Shown: positions 55,300-64,000 of the stretch, piece by piece
Numbering within the stretch: the stretch's first letter is position 1
Layout: each line of letters begins with the position of its first letter
From: Macrolepiota albuminosa
Lineage: Eukaryota; Basidiomycota; Agaricomycetes; Agaricales; Agaricaceae
Assembly: GCA_027475525.1 (NCBI GenBank)
Contig: JAMWFC010000060.1
Coordinates: 1,116,001 to 1,180,000, forward strand
Length of the DNA: 64,000 nt
Direction: 5' to 3'
The notes under the pieces: model-generated
What the model was told of the DNA's origin: nothing
Databases searched by the model: none
Seen by the model: the letters and a program-made list of their open reading frames with translations, nothing else
Made by a program: the position numbers and the translations under genes

Positions 55300-55718
55300 A
55301 AAAGACAGTACTGATAAGCTCCTATTTTTCTATTACTTACCTTACTTATCTTTCTTGCCGTGACTTACTATACTATATTCAACAGACATTTCTTTACATA
55401 GTCAAGTCGCAGCGCTAGCGTGTCGCCAACACTTAGCGCCTTGCGCAACTCTCGCCAAGGGTTTTTCGCTATGATGATTTACTGAGCGTTTCCCTTTTCT
55501 CAAAAATTTGTCTAAGTCCCTCACCTACAACTCCTTTTGCTAAAACCTACTTCAGAATACTTGCTGCCTGCTTTACTTTCTCTGCTCTCTGCCGCTACGC
55601 TAACTCAGATTATTGGACTTATTCTTTCACGCGGCAGGGAAATGGCAATATATATAGAGGCGGTATCAAAAAAAAAAAAAAACTGTACAGTAAACGACCT
55701 ATCTACGCTAAGGTTCGT
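55300..55718. other. Gap between gypsy pol and the antisense gene
   Basis: The two genes converge here. Contains an A-run (55668-55681) and presumably both 3' ends; no other feature seen. Confidence 0.5.
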
Positions 55719-58124
55719 TTAATCGCTCTCATCGTCCATCGGCAGGGAGTCGTCGGAAATCGGCAGCGAAGAGTCGCGAAGAGGAAGCAGGTCGCCCGGC
55801 AAGATGTTATTGGCGGCCTGCCAATCGATGGCGGCTTGGCAATCTGCCTGGTAGTCGCGAAGGACGCTAAGGCTACGACCAAGGTTGGCATAGCGCAACC
55901 TCAGCGCCATGAGCTGCCCTCGGACTCGCTCCCGTTCTCGCCCCATTGCCGCCTCCATCGTTGCCGCCCTCCTCGAAAACCGCTCCAGCATCTCCCGCGG
56001 GTTAAGCGCCACTACCGGGTACACGAGGTCTTGTCCCAGCCAGTTGAAGGCGTCGCCTGTGACCGTTGGCTGCGGTTGAGGCGTCCAAGCAGGATTGATC
56101 CTGGCGATTACGGGGCGCCTAGGCTCCAGACCGGCAACGTCCTCCGGGTCTGAAACCTCCCAAGGGGCCACGCTACTGTAGGGAGGTAGCCAGCGCCACT
56201 CAGGCTCCTCCCTGGCGACTCCTGCCGCTTCCTCGCCCTCTCCCGCTACCACCTCCTCGTCGCCTTGGCGCTGCGTCGCCAAGGTTTCATCCACCTCCCC
56301 TTCAGCATCCTCATCCCCTCCCATTGCCGCCCCCTCTGCCTTCTCCTCCCCCATCTCGACGTCTGCAGGAGCGTCTTCCCGCTCCTCTTGAGGCGCCGAG
56401 TCGCCAACCGCTTCCCGTTCTCCTACCTCCTGCTCCTCACCAAGGGACCTCGCCGCCAAATGAATAGGCGACAGAAGGCCACTTGGGCCTGCCTCAGAAT
56501 CGCGAGGAGGCAGGCGACTCGCCGCCAAGGCCTTTTCGAGATCGGCCATTTCGATGTCTTGAGGGGTTGGCGAGGGGGAAGGCGACGACACTACCCGAGG
56601 TCGCTTGGCTTTGCCCTTCCCTTTGCTGGGGGAAGGGGCTTGTCGTTTTTCTGGGACCAAAGTCCCTTGGCGCTCGCCGGCGCCTCGGTTGCCGACTGTT
56701 TCTGATCCATCTCCTTGGCGCGTCGGCAACGCCAAGGAGGCTCGTCCAACGACTGCCATACCACCGGCAGCGACCTTCTTCCTCTGGCCCTCCACAAACT
56801 CCCTGGCCCTCCTCACCAAAACTGCGCGCGAAAATGTCTTCTCGACAAGTGCGTCTGGCGCGCCGCCACGCTCGCGACTTTTGGCCCCGTCGATGGTGCA
56901 AGCGCGCTTGAGGGCACCACAGCGATAGCAAGGCTGGGCCCCAGTCGGGAACCAGCAGCCTTCTGGGTCGTTATCCGCCCAGCACTTGTCACACTAGCGC
57001 TATAAGTCAGAGAAAGCTCAAAAAGATAGAAGAGTCACTTACCGCTCCCCGCGCCTCCTTGAATGCTTGCCGTGTCGCTAAGGAAACGGTCTTCTTCCCC
57101 TTCATTTCCTCCATTACGACCCCGGCCTCCTGCCCCTCATCCAGGACTGCCTCCTCGCGACGCGGCAACAAAAGTCCTTTGAGCTCCTTGTCGTCAAAGC
57201 TCGATTGTGTTGGCGCCTACAATGACTTAGTGATTTCAGGCCAAAAAGAAGAGTACCACTCACCGCGTATTGAGGAGCCGCCTTGCGACTCTGTAAATGT
57301 CGTTAGCGACCGTCGGCAACGGCAAGCAAAAACAGCACTTACCTTGCGTTTGGAAGCACCTGCCGGCTTCCTCGGCGAGCCCGACTTGCTAGCCGGCAGC
57401 ACTGGGCTCAAGGTGCTGCCGGCGCGACCTACCTTGCCGGATCCCTCTGCTACCGCCTGCCTCTCAACGGCAGGCGCCTTCCCCGCAGCCACTCCCTCCA
57501 TCTCCTCCGCCAACTCCCTGACCCGCTCCCGCTCCTCCAGAGCCCTGGTGATCTCCCGGGCATCCTGAGACACTTCCTCTTGCCGCGTCGCCAGTTCCTC
57601 GGCCACTTGCATGCGCGCCAGAGGCGCCAACACCTCCTGTTTGCTATGGGGCGACAAGTCAGACCAAAGCTAAGTCAAAAGAATGGGTTAGGAATACTTA
57701 CTCAGGCGCAGGCGCGCTTACCGTCATCGGCAAGGCACCCGAAAGGATATCCTCCAACTCGTCCTCAATGGTGGGGACAGGAGGAGGCGCCTAGGAACCC
57801 AATCAGCTAGCGACACGGCAAGAACTAGAAGCTACTTACAAATCGAGCATAGGGCGCTAGCCACTCTGCGCCACGATGATCCAGGTACCGCGACCGGCAC
57901 CATTCCCGAACCTCGATTTCGCGATCCCATCCCACGCCAAGAACGCGCACCTCCAGCCACCGCTCGTACAGCTTCATGACGGCAACCACCAAATTTACTG
58001 GCGCGTCCGCGCCAACGCCTTCGATCCGCTTAAGAAAATTGTTCGCCTTTTCGATATAGGCCGAGGCGGCGTCTTGAGCCTCACGGGAGGGAACAGGTGG
58101 CGGAGTTGGAATGCGGAAAGACAT
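55719..58124 (-). CDS. Antisense accessory gene of the gypsy element, cysteine-cluster protein
   Basis: ATG at 58124 (MSFRIPTPPPVPSREAQDAA). Exon 1 runs to a GTAAGT donor at about 57840; a short exon APPPVPTIEDELEDILSGAL follows at about 57790-57722; then a helical Arg/Glu-rich exon (57657-57340), SSFDDKELKGLLLPRREEAV (about 57210-57055), and the last exon from about 56995 to the TAA at 55719. The last exon begins CDKCWADNDPEGC and PCYRCGALKRAC, a six-cysteine cluster, followed by an Arg-rich stretch, a large acidic region and a C-terminal coiled coil. Function unknown; the cluster resembles that in KDZ gene A. A decayed relative at 32578-34918 shows the gene belongs to the family. Confidence 0.75.
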
Positions 58125-58280
58125 TTTATTTAATTGAGCGCCAGGAAAAGATGGGGAGGAGAAACGAAGTCCACACTCATGCGCCAGGACTATAAACCAA
58201 ATCTCAAGAACGCACGGGCCACTTGTCACAAAAACGGTAACGGTAGCCTTATTTGGTGACTGAGGACAGTCAATTTTTCA

Positions 58281-58292
58281 GTTGGGGGGAGA
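58281..58292 (+). other. Gypsy polypurine tract
   Basis: GTTGGGGGGAGA directly precedes the 3' LTR; the related purine tract is also visible beside the LTR edges at 31433 and 32577 (inverted). Confidence 0.75.
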
Positions 58293-59244
58293 TGATAGGA
58301 CCCCATACAGGTTAGGCGCATCAACGGCAGGCTCGGCACCGGCTCCGGAAACCTTGCCGCACTCGTTCCGAACTTAGCGCACGCATTCTACCCATTTTAA
58401 GCCATTTCTGACGGCCGCGCACGGCAAGAAGCAGATCCAATCAGTGATAGCGCCGATCGGCAGACAGAATGACAACTGACAGATGGCATCAGTCACTGAC
58501 GACAGCGCTTAGCGAGAAGCTTGATGATCTATCAAAAACTGACGGACAGCTTGGCGTTTGACCTTGGCGTCTGACACCGCTTACCGTCTCGATTTGGCGC
58601 CCAACGTCGCTTAGGTCTTCTGACAGACAGAAGGGTGATGGATTGATGATTTAGCACCGCGATCTGCCGCCTGGTGGCGCCAAGGGTCTTGAATGGACGG
58701 TAGGGATCTGAAACCGTTGGAGCTACCCCTATGAAATTTTCCAGTTTACCGCACTTTGGCGATGGTTGGTCACTGGCGACGGTGAACTCCTTGTAGTATA
58801 TATATTACTTACCGACTTGTACATACGGACAGCAGACGAATAGACCACAGTTTCCCCCTTACTTCAGTCTCCCTTACGCTCAAGAGCTCATTTACGCTAC
58901 GGTCGGCAACGTCAAAACTCATCGGTAGTTACAGACGTTCGCCAACACTCGACATACTCGCGCCTTGCAACTACGGCAGGCATTATCGACGCTTAGAACC
59001 TCGCTAAGCTTATCGTGCTCTTGCCGCTCACCCTTGCCGTGTTCACTTACCGCATTTCCTTAGGCGCTTTACCTTAGCGCTTACCACTTGCCGACCCCGT
59101 TACCGACTTTTACCCTTTTTCACAGACGCGTTCTCTGGGACCTGCCCGGGACTCCTCAACACACTTATAGCGCGCCCAACGCACACTCTTGGTTAGGTAA
59201 CACTTTAGCTACATTTGTTACTGACCAAACTTTGGGCGTCATCA
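58293..59244 (+). repeat. Gypsy 3' LTR
   Basis: 952 bp, same length as the 5' LTR and almost identical. Confidence 0.95.
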
Positions 59245-59986
59245 ACGTGATGGCGGTGTCGGTAGTCGTGATGGCGGGGTGTGTCCTGTGGGGTTGGAGG
59301 GAGGGTCCTGGATGGTGTTCCGGGGGTGTCCCAGGGTGGGTCCGGAGGGAAGGGGTCGTGACACATTCCTGGTTCATCAAGGATCAAGGTATCCTGGATA
59401 TGGCACTCTAATTCTGATGCAGAAAATGAATCTGCAACTATTTCTGAATGTGAGTCCTCTTGTTAACATTTCCGTTATCATTACATCTGTTTGTGAACAT
59501 ATCTCTTCAGTTAATCGTGTTCATTATCTACGTGCTAGAGCACAACGCAACAGATGGACAGAGGAATGTCAGCTTGTCACGAGTGAAATGGAGTGGACAG
59601 TTCAGTATTTCTTCAACCAGGCAGATATTTGGTCGAAGTGTGGTATGTCAGTGAAGAAAAGAGGTCTCCAGTCATATGCCCACAAAAAGGTGGCCATGTG
59701 GCAAGAATTGGCCTCGATGGCAATTGATAAATTTAGGCGGGTGCTTCCTGATTTTATTCCCCCCCAAACTGCAAGAGATCCGCTGTGAAAATGGTGGATG
59801 CAGAGACGGATTGATGTGATGGATGCAGAGACAGATTGAACTGATGGATGCAGCTTGCTGCCATCAGCGGATGATTGGAACGGATTTGTGACAGTCACGT
59901 GCAATGGAATTGTTGAAAATCACTTTTGTTTACAAGGCACAAAAATCTGATACATAGCAGTATCCGCTTCTACAAGCAAGAGTGCA

Positions 59987-62039
59987 ATGGCGTCTACCTC
60001 TGTACCACACAATGTCTTGTCCCAAGCTACTGTACTAGAAAATTTGCAAGAGGTTGTTGACTACATTGAGTCACGCCTCATTGCAGCACTTTCCATATTT
60101 GGCAATCTTCCACCAAGTCTTGAAGTGGAAGAGGCATGGATTATCCAGCATCTAGACAAGAAGTTGGTAAGATAACTTCAAAATGTGTAAATATATTAGG
60201 ATCTGACTGTGTGCCATAGAACTTTGTATTGTCATATCTGGGGGCTGCATCACTAAATAATGTGGTCTGCAATGTCCCAGACATTATCAAAAGCATGGGC
60301 CGATTTTTCCCTCTCCAAAATCAGCAAACTTTGCCCACAGAGATCCTGGAGTTTGTTGATGGCCGTCAAGGTCTTATCAGGAATCTGTATGGCTGTGATT
60401 GGTGGAACCACATTGGCCGAGAGGATGTTCAGGTCTTAAGCAATGAAACGCTGGAGCATTGCCTTCTCGTACATCAGCAAGGCTTCCACTCTCTTGAAAG
60501 CTTCTTGGCATGCAACCGCCGGCCGCCCATGACATTGCCATCCGATGGATTGGTATCCGTCCCAGCATCAGACGATTTGCTCCATGTGTTTGCAGGTAGC
60601 AGATCCACCAGGGGCCACCAGCAGACGCTTCTAGCCCTAGACAAGTGGCAGTCGCTGGATAGGACGGAACATGTGCCAACGGCCAACGATATGATCCGCC
60701 TGTTTGCTGGCAGCAAGTCTGTTGCTGCTTCCGTTGTCAGTTCCATTGCCAAGTCTGTGGATCCTGCTCGGATGGGCCAATTGACAGGCATCGAGTCCCA
60801 TACCAACAGTATTGATGGTGAGCAGCCTGATCCTCAAGACTGCCTCTCCATGGCCCATCCTACCACTCTCCCTGATGTCGACTCTCCCCAATGGCCATCC
60901 TTGACACATATCGAACCCTTGAGTGCACAACATCCATTCCACCACCTCTACAGTCAGAGTAAACCTGGACTGGTGTATGGCCCTACAATGGAAAACTCTT
61001 GCATTGTGGTTCAACCGGCATCCCAACTTCCTTCCGCCCCAGCAGCTCATGTCCGTGGGACATTCAGGGAGCTGGAGGAAACTGACGACAACCAGGTGGA
61101 TATCCCTAATCCATCCATTAGTGACCCTGACTTAGAGGGTATCTCTCCTTTGTTCATTCCTGCGGAAGAGGAGACGGAAGACAAATCTTTGCCACCTTTG
61201 TTCATTCCTGCGCAAGAGGAGATGGAAGAGGATTCTTTGCCTCCTTTGTTCATTCCTGCGGAAGAGGAGACCAAAGACAATGATTTGCCCCCTTTGTTCA
61301 TTCCTGCGGAAGAGGAGATGGACAACGATTCTTTGCCACCTCTATTCATTGTTGGTGAAGGAGCAGAAGGACTAACAGCGATGGAGACCATGGCAGCCGG
61401 TGACGGCGGACAAACGGAAGTCCGGAGCGGCGGACGTATGGTGACCGAGGACGAAGAAAACCTTCCGCTGCTATTTCTTGTGACAGCAGAAGAGACGGAT
61501 GGAGGCATGGCAGCCAATGACAAAGAAAATCTTCCACCGCTTTTTGATGTAACGGCTCTTCAAATCCCATCTTCCCCCTTCCAACAATCTCCTTCTCCAA
61601 CCCTACCGACTGGTAACAATGTCCAGGAGTGGGAGGAATATGAGACACGTATGACTCGACGTGAGGATCAGAGAAGAATTAACGAATTGTATCAACAACG
61701 TGAGTATAATTTGGCACTGGTAATCATAGTTAATTTATTTCAACAGAACAAGAATTTCGCGCTAGAGCAAAACATGGTCGATGTAGGCCCATTGGCCCTT
61801 TCAATCAAGCTGGTCGTACTGATGATGTGTCTGTTGATATGTCAGAGTCACCCTCACCATCTTCATCGTCAGGCCTGATAGCAAACTATGAAGACATCAC
61901 ACTTCCCAGACCTCAAGGGCCATATACACCGGACAACTTTGCATTTTTGACAGCAGACTACCTGCTTGATGAGGATTTGTTCTATTCAGACACATTACAT
62001 GAATCTAATGAAGAGGAGGAATACACATCGGACGAGTAA
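59987..62039 (+). CDS. Accessory gene C (KDZ-3): acidic LPPLF-repeat protein, apparently intact
   Basis: Exons 59987-60166, 60220-61699 and 61747-62039 give exactly 651 codons (650 aa), with GTAAGA and GTGAGT donors and TAG/CAG acceptors. The N-terminal 150 residues are probably helical (VLENLQEVVDYIESRLIAAL), followed by a Ser/Pro-rich middle. An acidic repeat (about 61130-61360) of LPPLFIPAEEE-type units of 17-18 residues occurs roughly five times, with two further ENLP-type variants, one DKENLPPLF. Another acidic stretch ends EEEEYTSDE. No signal peptide or membrane segment. Position beside the transposase in both KDZ-2 and KDZ-3 suggests a role in the element's life cycle; I recognise no family. 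This is the only KDZ gene here with no break. Confidence 0.75.
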
Positions 62040-62480
62040 TTTAATCCTTAGTTACTATAATTCTTGGCTTTTCTGTTGGTTATTTTTCGTCAAGATTATC
62101 CATCCTGTTGTGCCGCTGACAAATCCATTATAAATCTGTTTGATCTGTTACCTCCAGTTGTGCACTAGAAGGAACATAAAGTGACAATATTCTGCTAGAC
62201 CACAGGACATTCTGTGGATTATACATAAATATCACTCTAGTATTGTGTACTAGGCTACAGCACTTTACTACAGACATTTCAATTAGTTTGGACAGGACTC
62301 AGGTCCACTAAGATTAACCGTCCCATTGTTTTGTTCCGTTATGCCACTCTCATGAACGCAAAAAACAACACACTCTTCAACGATTACACAAGGGGGACTC
62401 GAACCCTCAAATTGGGCAGTAGAAAGATTATAGACATAAATAACAATTAGTAAAACAAAGTTATGTCATGTATAATGATG

Positions 62481-62560
62481 TGCACTAGTGGGATTCGAAC
62501 CCGGCTCTTGTGCACAATATGAAATATCAATGTATCAATATTCCATTCGACCACAGATCC
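62481..62560 (-). other. tRNA-like module (KDZ-3 right)
   Basis: Minus strand: A box TGGTCGAATGG, B box GGTTCGAATCC. A degenerate B-box half (GGTTCGAGTCC) lies at about 62395-62410. Confidence 0.5.
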
Positions 62561-62743
62561 TTACCAAAAATTAGTACAGTTTACATCTAGTGCAAAAATG
62601 CAGCAGTATAAAAAGACACCATTATATGTCATTATGGTGGACTAGGGGAGTTGAACCTGCCACTCCACACAATACTGAAAATTGAGTGGGTTAGATCAAC
62701 TACCATAGGCCACTGACAGGCAGGTTTGACCCCTTCTAAGTAA

Positions 62744-62823
62744 GCGCCTGTGGTACAATGGAATATTGATAAATTGATATTTCATATTGTGCACAAGAGG
62801 TGGGTTCGACTCCTGCTAGTGCA
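62744..62823 (+). other. tRNA-like module, type 2 (KDZ-3 right)
   Basis: GCGCCTG, A box TGGTACAATGG, T stem GTGGG/CCTGC around TTCGACT, 3' end TAGTGCA. Confidence 0.5.
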
Positions 62824-63137
62824 TATTTGAGCAGCAGGCCGCTGATGTCTGCTAGCATCATTAATGTGATCCGTTTAAAACTCCAGAGATTTCTGCAGTG
62901 GCATGGGTTGCTCGTCTTTGCGCATGTGGTCATTCCAGATCTCGTGACTATGCGCAACTTCGTCCAACCCATATCCGCTTCAGTAATTTCTAGCGTTTTT
63001 AACGGATCAACTTGATGATGCTAGCGAGTGATGAACGGATATTTTATTAGGGCTTACAGGCCCTATTAAAATATTTGTCACTAGCAGGAGTCCAACCCGC
63101 CTCTCAATATTCCATTGTCACCATTAGACCCCATTAA

Positions 63138-63222
63138 GGTGGAGTAGGGGGAGTAGAACCCACCACTGTACACAATATTGAATATCAATAAATGAATATT
63201 CCACTGAACCACTGGGACTGGT
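63138..63222 (-). other. tRNA-like module, type 1 (KDZ-3 right)
   Basis: Minus strand: A box TGGTTCAGTGG, B box GGTTCTACTCC. Confidence 0.45.
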
Positions 63223-63759
63223 TGCACCGCTGACATCAGCTGGCTCACATGCCGACGTCAGCTACCATCCGCTACCGTCCGCTGGCATGCCAGCAGACAG
63301 CGGACACTCACGCACCCTCTTCTGCCCTTCCCCCTCTTTCTCCCCAGTGCCATCCTCTCCACTCCCCACACTACCTCACACGCCACTCCCAGCAGACACC
63401 CACGCTCTTCCCCTGGGAACCTCGAGGAGGGTTTATTCATGCCATGAAGTCCGCCAATGGAGGAGGTTTTCACTTGTGTGTCGTGTGCTGATGCCCGCCG
63501 GCGGCCGCTGACGCACATTGACATCCGCTAGTGTCTGCTGGCATCCGCCGGGCCTGCATGCGCATGTGTGTGCCCGCCTTTTATCGATCCACTGGACCGT
63601 GTCATACAGCACATTGTGACACGTCCACGGCTCTGTATTCTATGGCACTGTGGGGACTGCTCCGCTCCAGTGTAGCGGACTCCGCTGGACACGTATGGTA
63701 CAGCACAAAGCGGGCTCCCGTACAACGTATGACATGTACCATTGTGATGCCCTACCCTG

Positions 63760-64000
63760 TCTCTTGGCTATATGCATCAGTGAGTTTCTGATCATGCTTC
63801 CTCCATTCCTCTGCTGTGAGGAACATCCACTTGCAGACGCCATCTTTGAGGGCAGAGCGTAAAAGCCGCACATTGTCCATAGTCGAAATCTTGGAGGAGC
63901 TGCCAAATTCTATCCTTGCAGGCCAGCCAACAAGGTGGACATGGTACTTCTCAACAATCACCGTCTCATAGTTTATATAGTTCATTTTCACCCCTTTATT
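63760..64000 (-). pseudogene. 5' part of the basidiomycete repeat-family gene interrupted by KDZ
   Basis: Minus strand: INYETVIVEKYHVHLVGWP, then IEFGSSSKISTMDNVRLLRS, ALKDGVCKWMFLTAEEW and DAYSQE, stopping at CAAGAGA next to the KDZ terminus. This conserved block is familiar from dispersed genes of unknown function in mushroom genomes. The continuation is at 6111-6320 on the opposite strand. It runs off the window edge upstream. Confidence 0.7.

Larger units (their letters stand above)
47856..59244 (+). mobile_element. Full-length Ty3/gypsy LTR retrotransposon, young, TSD ACGT
   Basis: 11.4 kb with two 952-bp LTRs (47856-48807, 58293-59244). The only difference I noticed between them is G/A at the position of 47948. 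Flanks ACGT at 47852-47855 and 59245-59248. Gag, protease, then RT-RNase H-integrase on the plus strand and a long spliced gene on the minus strand between pol and the 3' LTR. Near-identical LTRs indicate recent insertion. Confidence 0.95.
47250..59363 (+). mobile_element. Solo LTR of a second LTR-retrotransposon family, split by the gypsy element, TSD CATTC
   Basis: Ends TGTCAGGTTC and GTCGTGACA form a TGTCA/TGACA inverted terminus. CATTC occurs at 47245-47249 and 59364-59368, and KDZ-2 has a single CATTC at the matching place (near 23682). Minus the inner element the insert is 721 bp (47250-47855 plus 59249-59363), the size of an LTR, with no coding capacity. No second copy in this window, so the internal region is unknown. 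Confidence 0.8.
44034..59788 (+). pseudogene. KDZ transposase with CxC2-type cysteine cluster, split by nested retroelements
   Basis: Exons 44034-44312, 44372-45604, 45696-46552, 46603-47249 joined to 59369-59449, and 59511-59788 total 3375 nt in one frame. The N-terminus is basic (MNLNSLKKRKRPKTTVIR); a cysteine cluster lies at 44450-44550 (CLAC, CREC, CCRYFCC). STFDRTQTYFTTAVLDDF and CPTCPQPGVNLPSNW are CxC2-region hallmarks; MMDGNFK follows at about 45468. The KDZ core has CTRHGCFAPN, LLVYDIACQWC (candidate catalytic Asp near 45926), HVHGHKEDCFF, and GAGHLAGEIIESLW (candidate catalytic Glu near 46110). The C-terminus is helical (ARAQRNRWTEE). Six in-frame TGAs (44124, 44489, 44495, 44573, 44747, 45269) fit lost CGA Arg codons. 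DDE-like cut-and-paste activity is known for the family; this copy is dead. Confidence 0.85.
36818..63759 (+). mobile_element. KDZ-3: most complete KDZ transposon, carrying nested retroelements
   Basis: Termini CACATAGAGA (36818-36827) and CCCTACCCTG (63750-63759) with the TIR core inside them. Gene order: A (+), B (-), transposase (+), C (+). Without the 12.1-kb insertion it is about 14.8 kb. The immediate flanks (GGTATAG left, TCTCTTG right) are not a duplication of each other. The right flank instead matches the flank of KDZ-1. Confidence 0.85.
62040..63759 (+). repeat. Right terminal arm of KDZ-3 (gene-C side, CAGGGTAGGG terminus)
   Basis: 62040-62580 matches KDZ-2 from 26587. The GC-rich part is much shorter than in the other arms, and the class-II module is missing, so this arm has internal deletions (for example at about 63385-63415). 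Confidence 0.8.

Overview
The window looks like a transposon-dense region of a mushroom-forming basidiomycete (Agaricomycetes) genome. The grounds are a KDZ (Kyakuja-Dileera-Zisupton) transposase with a CxC2-type cysteine cluster, fungal tyrosine-recombinase and reverse-transcriptase relics, introns of about 50-90 nt, and mutational decay concentrated at CpG. I cannot name the species. I see no convincing single-copy host gene; almost everything is mobile DNA, nested several layers deep.

Layout. 1-6110: right end of a KDZ element in inverted orientation (KDZ-1), with the 3' part of accessory gene B (+), accessory gene A (-) and a terminal arm of about 2.9 kb. 6111-6320: 3' part of a gene whose 5' part is at 63760-64000. 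7405-19693 plus 29952-30069: an old retroelement with a tyrosine recombinase on the plus strand facing a gag/RT/RNase H block on the minus strand. It is broken by a Ty1/copia element (8897-13851, TSD ATCTT), a solo gypsy LTR (17755-18582) and KDZ-2 (19694-29951, TSD GGAGAGG). 31141-34918: decayed gypsy remnants. 36818-63759: KDZ-3, the fullest copy, with accessory gene A (+), accessory gene B (-), the KDZ transposase (+) and accessory gene C (+). The transposase is split by a solo LTR (47250-59363, TSD CATTC), which is itself split by a young full-length Ty3/gypsy element (47856-59244, 952-bp LTRs, TSD ACGT).

KDZ organisation. The long terminal arms carry GC-rich GCGGAC/GTCCGC palindromes and several tRNA-like modules with recognisable A and B boxes (27 listed over five arms). 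Genes A and B converge; B and the transposase diverge from a 242-bp gap; C follows the transposase. With its splice sites applied and both insertions skipped, the KDZ-3 transposase is 3375 nt (1125 codons) in one frame, broken only by six TGA triplets that look like CGA to TGA decay. The gypsy element carries gag-pro-pol and a spliced antisense gene with a cysteine cluster; a decayed relative of that gene lies at 32578-34918.

Two cautions about the assembly. At least 22 perfect tandem duplications have a period of exactly 77 bp, lie only in multi-copy sequence and break frames that are otherwise open. This is what untrimmed overlaps from a k=77 de Bruijn assembly look like. Also, the outer flank of KDZ-3 (63760) and the outer flank of KDZ-1 (6111) share the 7-bp duplication CAAGAGA and join in frame into one gene. 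The 6-37 kb segment is therefore inverted relative to the original insertion, through either real recombination between inverted KDZ copies or a mis-join.
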